From DASQLQ01 sp035629935 (GTDB lineage Bacteria; Actinomycetota; CADDZG01; WHSQ01): a stretch of DNA of 10,047 bases. Below are positions 6,028 through 10,047 of this stretch, one piece after another. The position numbers were made by a program, and so were the translations under genes. The DNA lies in contig DASQLQ010000050.1 in assembly GCA_035629935.1 (NCBI GenBank), positions 1 to 10,047 of the forward strand, given 5' to 3'. Each line of letters begins with the position of its first letter. The stretch's first letter is position 1. The notes under the pieces were generated by a model. The model was given only the letters and a program-made list of their open reading frames with translations, was not told where the DNA came from and ran no database searches.

Positions 6028-6036
6028 GCGTCCTTC

Positions 6037-6843
6037 ATGTCTGTCTTGCAAGCGGTTTTGTTAGGCGCCGTCCAGGGTTTGACCGAGTTCATCCCGATCT
6101 CGTCGTCGGGACATCTCGTTCTAGTGCCCGCGTCGTTGGGCTGGGAGTCGCCCGCACTCGCGTTCGACGTACTCCTGCACGTGGCATCACTCATCGCTCT
6201 CCTCGTCTATTTCTGGGGTGATCTCGTTTCCCTCGTAAAGGGCACGCTCCAAGGGGATGCCGGCTCGCGACGGATGGCTGGTCTTCTTGCGATCGGCACG
6301 GTCCCGGCCGCGATCGCCGGAGTCGTGCTCGGCGATTACTTCGAGGAATCGTTCAAAGACGCCAAAGCCACGGCGTGGCAATTGGGTATCACGGCCGTGA
6401 TCCTCGTTGCCGGCGAACAGATGCTCCGGTGGCATACGAAGCGTTCCGAAGCGGCCGAGCGGGAGCTCCGATCGATCGACGACCTGAGGTGGCCCGATGC
6501 CTTGTGGGTCGGGATAGCGCAGGCGATCTCGATCTACCCGGGGATATCTCGGTCCGGAGCAACGATCTCGACCGGACTTGCACTTCGAGTGTCGCGCGAC
6601 GACTCGGCGCGTTTCGTCTTCCTGCTGGCGATCCCCGCACTGTTCGGCGCGGCCCTGGTGAAGCTGCCGGATCTTGCTGCTTCGTCGCTGGGCACCGGAA
6701 GCGCCATCGGAGGATTCGTGTCCTCATTGGTCTTTTCTTATGCCGCCATCGCGGGGCTGATCCGTTATCTGAGAACGAACACGCTGTACCCATTCGCGGT
6801 CTATTGCGTTGTCGCCGGGGCGATCTTCTACCTGATCGTTTGA
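6037..6843 (+). CDS. uppP: Undecaprenyl-diphosphatase (UppP/BacA)
   Basis: UppP dephosphorylates undecaprenyl diphosphate on the outer face of the membrane to recycle the lipid carrier for peptidoglycan and other envelope polymers. Its activity also confers bacitracin tolerance. The 268-residue length is normal. The first signature AVQGLTEFIPISSSGHLVL gives the (E/Q)xxxE pair Gln13/Glu17 and the SSSGH block 22-26. The second signature PGISRSGAT is at 168-176 and includes Arg172. About eight hydrophobic segments are visible. All family catalytic residues are present. The ATG at 6037 has no SD. The gene diverges from the secreted-protein gene, and its TGA lies 7 nt from the convergent tldE stop with no terminator between. 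Bacitracin-type regulation is not evident. Confidence 0.96.
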   Translation: MSVLQAVLLGAVQGLTEFIPISSSGHLVLVPASLGWESPALAFDVLLHVASLIALLVYFWGDLVSLVKGTLQGDAGSRRMAGLLAIGTVPAAIAGVVLGDYFEESFKDAKATAWQLGITAVILVAGEQMLRWHTKRSEAAERELRSIDDLRWPDALWVGIAQAISIYPGISRSGATISTGLALRVSRDDSARFVFLLAIPALFGAALVKLPDLAASSLGTGSAIGGFVSSLVFSYAAIAGLIRYLRTNTLYPFAVYCVVAGAIFYLIV

Positions 6844-6850
6844 GGACTAG

Positions 6851-8206
6851 CTAGAGACCCGCGACCGTCATCTCCTGGATCAACGTCGTGGCTCCTCCGT
6901 ACGAGCCCGCGAACGGAAGCCAGCGGCGATCGTCGGCGACCGCGACGATGCCCTTGAGGATCTCGAGCATGGGGGCCGCGATCGTGACTTCCTTCACGGC
7001 TTGGCCCAACTCGCCGTTCTCGACCAACCGTCCGGTTGCGCCGACGGAAAAGTCTCCCGAGACGGCATTGGCTCCAGAATGAACTCCATGGAAATCCTGA
7101 ACCAGCAATGCGCGCCCGGCACTGCGCAGGACATCCTGTGCGGACCCACCCGTCGCGTCGAATGCGAGGTTCGAAGGAGAGGGGCCGGGGCCGGACTTGA
7201 AACCGGCACGGGACGCGTTACCCGTCGATTCGCGTCCCTCACGGCGCGCGCTGGTTAGGTCGTAGAGGAAAGAGGTCAACAAACCCGAGGAGATCACTTC
7301 AGTCCGCCGAGTGACGATGCCCTCGGCATCCCAGGGAGCACTCGCCGGCGCGCCCGGAACGCGTCCATCGTCCACCAAAGACAACACTGGGTTCGCGATC
7401 TCATCGCCCATTCGCCCGGCGAAAAGTGACCGGCCTTTCTGCACCGCTTCGCCGGTCAAAGCCTGGCCCAACACTCCCAGGAACTGGCCCGCCACATAAG
7501 GGTCGAATATCACCGGAAGCCGCGCGCTCGGGATCTTCTGCGCACCGAGGATGCTCAGGGCTCTTATCGCCGAACGTTCACCGACTGCTCTGGCGTCAAG
7601 GCCCGACAGTCCCCTCGCGAGATCGAACTCGAACCCGACCTCGTTCTCGTCATCCTGTGTTGCGATGGCTACGGAGTAGCACCACGCGTCCGTGCGTCTG
7701 TAGGTACCCGAAATCCCGCTGGTCGTTGCGATAGCGATCGACGTATCGGAATCGGCGTACATGGCTTCCTCGACGGTCCTGATCCGTGGGTCGGCGGATC
7801 GGGTGACCTTCTCCAACTCCACGGCGAACTCGACCTTCTGCTCAACGGAGACGCGCTCCTGCTCCAGGTCGAATAAACCGGGTACGTCCGGAGGCGCGGC
7901 GGACCATGCCGGTGCAAGACCCACCGCTTCGTCTTCAGTTGCGAAGCGGGCGTTCTCTCGCGCATCGGCAACCACTTGGTCCAGTCCGGGATCGGTGAGA
8001 TCTGTCGTGTAAGCGAACCCAACGCGCGCTCCGTCGAACACGCGCACACCCGCCCCCCGCGGTTCAGCGGCAGAGATCGTCTCAACCTCACCCATGTAGG
8101 TCTTCACCTGGAAGTCGCGGTCGTGCGTCAGGAACGCTTCGATCTGCTCCTGCCCTTGGGCACGATCGACCACGGCAGACGCGACGCTCTCGAGCTCGGA
8201 GGTCAC
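6851..8206 (-). CDS. pmbA: TldE/PmbA-like protease subunit
   Basis: This is the non-catalytic partner of the TldD/TldE metalloprotease, which trims unfolded or modified peptides. In E. coli the complex matures microcin B17 and degrades CcdA. The protein has 451 residues from GTG 8206, which overlaps the tldD stop as GTGA (8206-8203). Upstream in-frame starts lie inside tldD and give an unrelated Arg-rich extension, so I reject them. Family features are the N-terminal METISAAEPRGAGVR-type strand pair (written here GEVETISAAEPRGAGVRVF), the central RLPVIFDPYVAGQFLG block and the C-terminal GFKSGPGPSPSNLAF and GSYGG stretches. There is no HExxxH motif, as expected for the TldE side. It is translationally coupled to tldD, consistent with subunits made in equal amounts. 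Confidence 0.93.
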   Translation of the reverse strand: MTSELESVASAVVDRAQGQEQIEAFLTHDRDFQVKTYMGEVETISAAEPRGAGVRVFDGARVGFAYTTDLTDPGLDQVVADARENARFATEDEAVGLAPAWSAAPPDVPGLFDLEQERVSVEQKVEFAVELEKVTRSADPRIRTVEEAMYADSDTSIAIATTSGISGTYRRTDAWCYSVAIATQDDENEVGFEFDLARGLSGLDARAVGERSAIRALSILGAQKIPSARLPVIFDPYVAGQFLGVLGQALTGEAVQKGRSLFAGRMGDEIANPVLSLVDDGRVPGAPASAPWDAEGIVTRRTEVISSGLLTSFLYDLTSARREGRESTGNASRAGFKSGPGPSPSNLAFDATGGSAQDVLRSAGRALLVQDFHGVHSGANAVSGDFSVGATGRLVENGELGQAVKEVTIAAPMLEILKGIVAVADDRRWLPFAGSYGGATTLIQEMTVAGL

Positions 8207-9585
8207 GCTTCGGTCCCTCCGACCGTCATCTTCCCGAGCAGCACCGTCGACATGCCGTTGGTGACCGGCGCGTGTTGACCGTCCTTGCCACACACACCTT
8301 CCTTGCGTCCGAAGTCCGCTGCGACTGCTTCGATCACGCCGAGCACCTGAGGTCCGTTACCGATGAGGTTCGCCCCCCGGATCGGATAGGCGATCTCGCC
8401 GTTCTCGATCATGTAGGCCTCGGACATCCCGAAAACGAAGTTGCCGGTAGCCGGGTTGACCTCGCCGCCGGCAAACGTCGCGGCATAGACACCGCGCTCG
8501 ACCGAGCGAACAATCTCGTCGTGATCGTCGGGACCGGGCAACAGATACGTGTTGGTCATCCGAACGATCGGAAGATGAGCGTAGGACTGGCGGCGGCCAT
8601 TGCCCGTCGGCGATCCGCCCAGCTTCTTGGACGACAGGTAATCACTCATATGTCCAACGAGAACGCCACGGTCGAAGAGCACGGTTCGTTGCGCAGGCGT
8701 TCCTTCGTCGTCCACACCGAACGAACCCCACGCCCCGACATCGGATCCGTCGTCGACGATCGTCACCGCTTCGGAGCCGAATCGTTCGCCGACACGCTTG
8801 GCGTAAACGCTTGCGTCCTTCACGAGGGTGTCACCTTCTAGCCCATGCCCACAGGCCTCGTGGATCAGCACGCCGCCGGAGCCGGGCGACAGCACAACCG
8901 GGAACTCGCCTGCCGGGGAAGGCCGGGCGTCCAGCATGCGGATCGCCTTGGACGCGGCCGTCGATCCAAGCTCCCCCGGAGGGTGCTCGTCGAGGAGCTC
9001 CACTCCGCCGGAATGACCCGGAGCCTCGAAGCCGGTCATGATGACTCCGTCGCGAGTAGCCACCACCTGAACCGCGAAACGAACTCTCGTTCTGTCGTCC
9101 TCGGCGATCCGGCCGTCGGAAGAGGCCACGAGGATCTTCTGATTGACGGCCGCATAGGACGCGGTGACCTGACGGATCTCGGCCCCCGCTGCGCGCGCCG
9201 CAGTGTCCGCCCCTTGCAATGCTTCGACCACGTCGGACGCCGGGGTGTCGGCCGGAGATCGCTTCACCGGATGACGGGCGCTGGGCTCTTGCCTTCTCAG
9301 GTCCACGGCCACCGTCGGATCCGCAGCCAGGTGCGCCCTTGCCCTCCGGGCGGCCTCGAGGAGCGATTCCTCGGTCAGTACGTTCGTGTAGGCGTACGCC
9401 GACCGGTCGCCGGCCAGAACCCGGATCCCGGCCCCCGCCTCACGCCCACTGGCGACGTCCTCGATCCTGCTGTCTTCCAGGCGCAAGGCTTGAGATCGCT
9501 TGTCCTCGACGAAGATCTCGGCGAGGTCGCTGCCTTTGCCCGCAGCCTCGGCGAGGACCCGTCGGACGATCGATTCGTCGAGCAT
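8203..9585 (-). CDS. tldD: TldD metalloprotease, catalytic subunit
   Basis: TldD is the zinc-bearing subunit of the cytosolic TldD/TldE peptidase. This 460-residue copy has the HExxxH site as HEACGH at residues 242-247, inside VVLSPGSGGVLIHEACGHGLEGD, the usual context. The conserved cysteine of the C-terminal metal-binding region is at 432 (VCGKDGQHAPVTNG). Other family stretches are RMTNTYLLPG (342-351) and NFVFGMSEAYMIENGEI (382-398). All catalytic parts are present. The ATG at 9585 has no SD. A TAGTCT hexamer ends 6 nt before it, so the transcript is probably leaderless. tldE follows with a 4-nt overlap. No precursor-peptide gene of the microcin type is seen nearby, so a general proteolytic or regulatory role is more likely than dedicated RiPP maturation. 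Confidence 0.95.
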   Translation of the reverse strand: MLDESIVRRVLAEAAGKGSDLAEIFVEDKRSQALRLEDSRIEDVASGREAGAGIRVLAGDRSAYAYTNVLTEESLLEAARRARAHLAADPTVAVDLRRQEPSARHPVKRSPADTPASDVVEALQGADTAARAAGAEIRQVTASYAAVNQKILVASSDGRIAEDDRTRVRFAVQVVATRDGVIMTGFEAPGHSGGVELLDEHPPGELGSTAASKAIRMLDARPSPAGEFPVVLSPGSGGVLIHEACGHGLEGDTLVKDASVYAKRVGERFGSEAVTIVDDGSDVGAWGSFGVDDEGTPAQRTVLFDRGVLVGHMSDYLSSKKLGGSPTGNGRRQSYAHLPIVRMTNTYLLPGPDDHDEIVRSVERGVYAATFAGGEVNPATGNFVFGMSEAYMIENGEIAYPIRGANLIGNGPQVLGVIEAVAADFGRKEGVCGKDGQHAPVTNGMSTVLLGKMTVGGTEA

Positions 9586-9591
9586 GGCCGG

Positions 9592-9597
9592 AGACTA
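9592..9597 (-). promoter_or_regulatory. tldD: Leaderless -10 element of tldD
   Basis: TAGTCT on the minus strand (9597-9592) fits TANNNT and is followed by exactly 6 nt before the ATG at 9585. That places the expected transcription start on or next to the A of the start codon, and no SD exists. GAATTC lies 17 nt upstream but is a poor -35, which is common for such promoters in Actinobacteria. Confidence 0.55.
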
Positions 9598-9631
9598 AGG
9601 CGTCCAATAAGCGCGAATTCCTTTCGTGCGC

Positions 9632-9660
9632 TTGTGCCTGGCGGGGGCGAGTTGTAACCT
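9632..9660 (+). promoter_or_regulatory. Promoter of the 96-residue hypothetical gene
   Basis: TTGTGC (9632-9637) and TAACCT (9655-9660) are separated by 17 nt and match the TTGnnn and TAnnnT cores of a housekeeping promoter. Transcription would begin near 9667 and give a leader of about 30 nt containing the SD at 9683-9689. It is divergent from the tldD promoter in the same 111-nt gap. Confidence 0.5.
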
Positions 9661-9682
9661 GGCACGGCCGCAGTACCCCTTC

Positions 9683-9689
9683 AAAGGAG
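9683..9689 (+). promoter_or_regulatory. Shine-Dalgarno that selects a CTG start
   Basis: AAAGGAG is a strong ribosome site. The only in-frame codon at proper distance that could act as a start is CTG at 9697, 7 nt downstream. No ATG, GTG or TTG occurs in this frame between the TAA at 9655-9657 and well inside the gene. Confidence 0.65.
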
Positions 9690-9696
9690 CTCTTCC

Positions 9697-9987
9697 CTGA
9701 CATCTCACGGGCACGGTTATAGCCCCGAGCAGGCCGAGCGGCTCCAGCTGATCTACGACCGCCTGGTAGAGGCTCGTCGAGAGCTGGATGCGCTGATCGG
9801 CGATGCCTATCTGAGACCTCGCGCTTCGATCGTGCCGGTCCACTTCCTCGACCTCGCCTCGGCGGTCGAGAAGCTCCGATGGGCCGAGAAAGAGTGGCGG
9901 GAGATCCAAGAAGCCGGTTCTGAGGAGGGCCCTCGGGAAGCGGACCCTAGGATCGAGGTCAACGACCTCATATCAATCGAATCCTGA
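9697..9987 (+). CDS. Hypothetical protein, 96 residues, probable CTG start
   Basis: The frame is open from 9658 to a TGA at 9985-9987 and has strongly coding codon use (GC-rich third positions, many GAG, CTC, GCC). The product from CTG 9697 is a soluble, charged, mostly helical protein. It has an amphipathic helix around SPEQAERLQLIYDRLVEARRELDALIG (about residues 9-35), a second helix around FLDLASAVEKLRWAEKEWREI (about 50-70), and an acidic tail ending in NDLISIES. No cysteines, membrane segment or known motif. The helices could form a coiled coil or hairpin. The opposite-strand frame over 9595-9909 is less plausible by codon use and has no start signals. Family unknown. Confidence 0.7.
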   Translation: MTSHGHGYSPEQAERLQLIYDRLVEARRELDALIGDAYLRPRASIVPVHFLDLASAVEKLRWAEKEWREIQEAGSEEGPREADPRIEVNDLISIES

Positions 9988-9994
9988 ACCGTCC

Positions 9995-10009
9995 GTGGCC
10001 GTCGGCCAC
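9995..10009. other. Small hairpin after the hypothetical gene
   Basis: GTGGCC (9995-10000) and GGCCAC (10004-10009) pair over a 3-nt loop, 7 nt after the stop at 9987. No T-run follows on either strand, so it is at best a weak terminator or an mRNA 3' stabiliser. Confidence 0.3.
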
Positions 10010-10018
10010 AATGAACAC

Positions 10019-10047
10019 GTGAGTAAGTCCCTCTTCGGCCCCACTTC
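10019..10047 (+). CDS. Possible start of a further gene, cut by the window end
   Basis: A GTG at 10019 opens a frame reading VSKSLFGPT to the last base. There is no SD. A CACAAT hexamer (10007-10012) ends 6 nt before it, the same layout as the leaderless tldD start. The ATG at 10011 stops after three codons and is not a gene. Too little is visible to name a product. Confidence 0.3.

Noticed and set aside
5930..6036. Possible c-di-AMP (ydaO-type) riboswitch, suggested by GGGGCGAATC and GCCCGA on the minus strand
   Set aside because: The gap is only 107 nt and lacks the other conserved ydaO blocks and the long multi-stem layout. The resemblance is two short words.
6841..6856. CTAGCTAG palindrome between uppP and tldE stops
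   Set aside because: It is an 8-bp self-complementary word formed by the tldE stop and adjacent bases, with no loop or T-run. Likely chance.
8203..9585. TldD/TldE as part of a RiPP (modified peptide) cluster
   Set aside because: No precursor peptide, cyclodehydratase, radical SAM enzyme or dedicated exporter is visible. TldD/E is widespread as a housekeeping protease.
8845..9657. Plus-strand open frame of 270 codons
   Set aside because: It is antisense to tldD, which has an intact HEACGH site. The frame has Arg/Gly-rich low-information sequence and no ribosome site.
9595..9909. Minus-strand open frame of 104 codons
   Set aside because: The plus-strand frame over the same bases has better codon use, an SD and a promoter-like pair. 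The minus frame has none and runs into the tldD promoter.
1..10047. tRNA, rRNA, CRISPR array, IS ends or integration sites
   Set aside because: Scanning both strands by eye showed no cloverleaf with a T-arm motif, no regular direct repeats, and no transposase or integrase motifs.

Overview
The window is a GC-rich, densely coded chromosomal segment with a housekeeping character. It looks actinobacterial (Actinomycetota, probably an uncultured or deep-branching lineage). The reasons are the small DUF4177 protein that closely resembles a mycobacterial 51-residue family, an FmdB-type zinc ribbon with a long disordered tail near galU, frequent GTG starts, and a mix of genes with strong Shine-Dalgarno (SD) sites and genes with none, which suggests leaderless transcripts. 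No tRNA, rRNA, IS element, phage gene or CRISPR array was found.

Layout. Positions 1-150 carry the 3' end of a leucyl aminopeptidase (M17), overlapped by 4 nt by a two-helix membrane protein (147-464), then a 65-residue hypothetical protein (489-686). These three probably form one plus-strand operon. A DUF192 protein (minus, 660-1034) overlaps the last gene tail to tail. It diverges from a 51-residue DUF4177 protein (plus, 1097-1252) across a perfect 7-bp inverted repeat. A minus-strand run follows: LysE/RhtB exporter (4858-4220), a membrane sensor diguanylate cyclase with HAMP-GAF-GGDEF (4156-2156), and galU (2145-1264). The cyclase and galU are 10 nt apart. FmdB (plus, 4898-5185) faces a secreted protein of unknown family (minus, 5929-5258), and a strong hairpin terminator lies between them. 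The undecaprenyl-diphosphatase gene uppP (plus, 6037-6843) converges on a tldE/pmbA-tldD pair (minus, 9585-6851) joined by a GTGA overlap. Divergent from tldD is a 96-residue hypothetical gene (plus, 9697-9987) that seems to start with CTG. A possible further gene begins at 10019 and runs off the end.

How the parts may work together. UppP (lipid-carrier recycling) and GalU (UDP-glucose) both feed envelope or polysaccharide synthesis. The diguanylate cyclase shares a likely transcript with galU, which would tie a c-di-GMP signal to nucleotide-sugar supply. The sequence just upstream of the cyclase resembles a sigma-28/WhiG promoter. That is the most interesting regulatory signal in the window, because c-di-GMP is known to control WhiG through its anti-sigma factor RsiG in Streptomyces. 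I found no convincing novel multi-gene defence or biosynthetic system. The findings are mainly regulatory architecture, unusual starts and unclassified small or secreted proteins.
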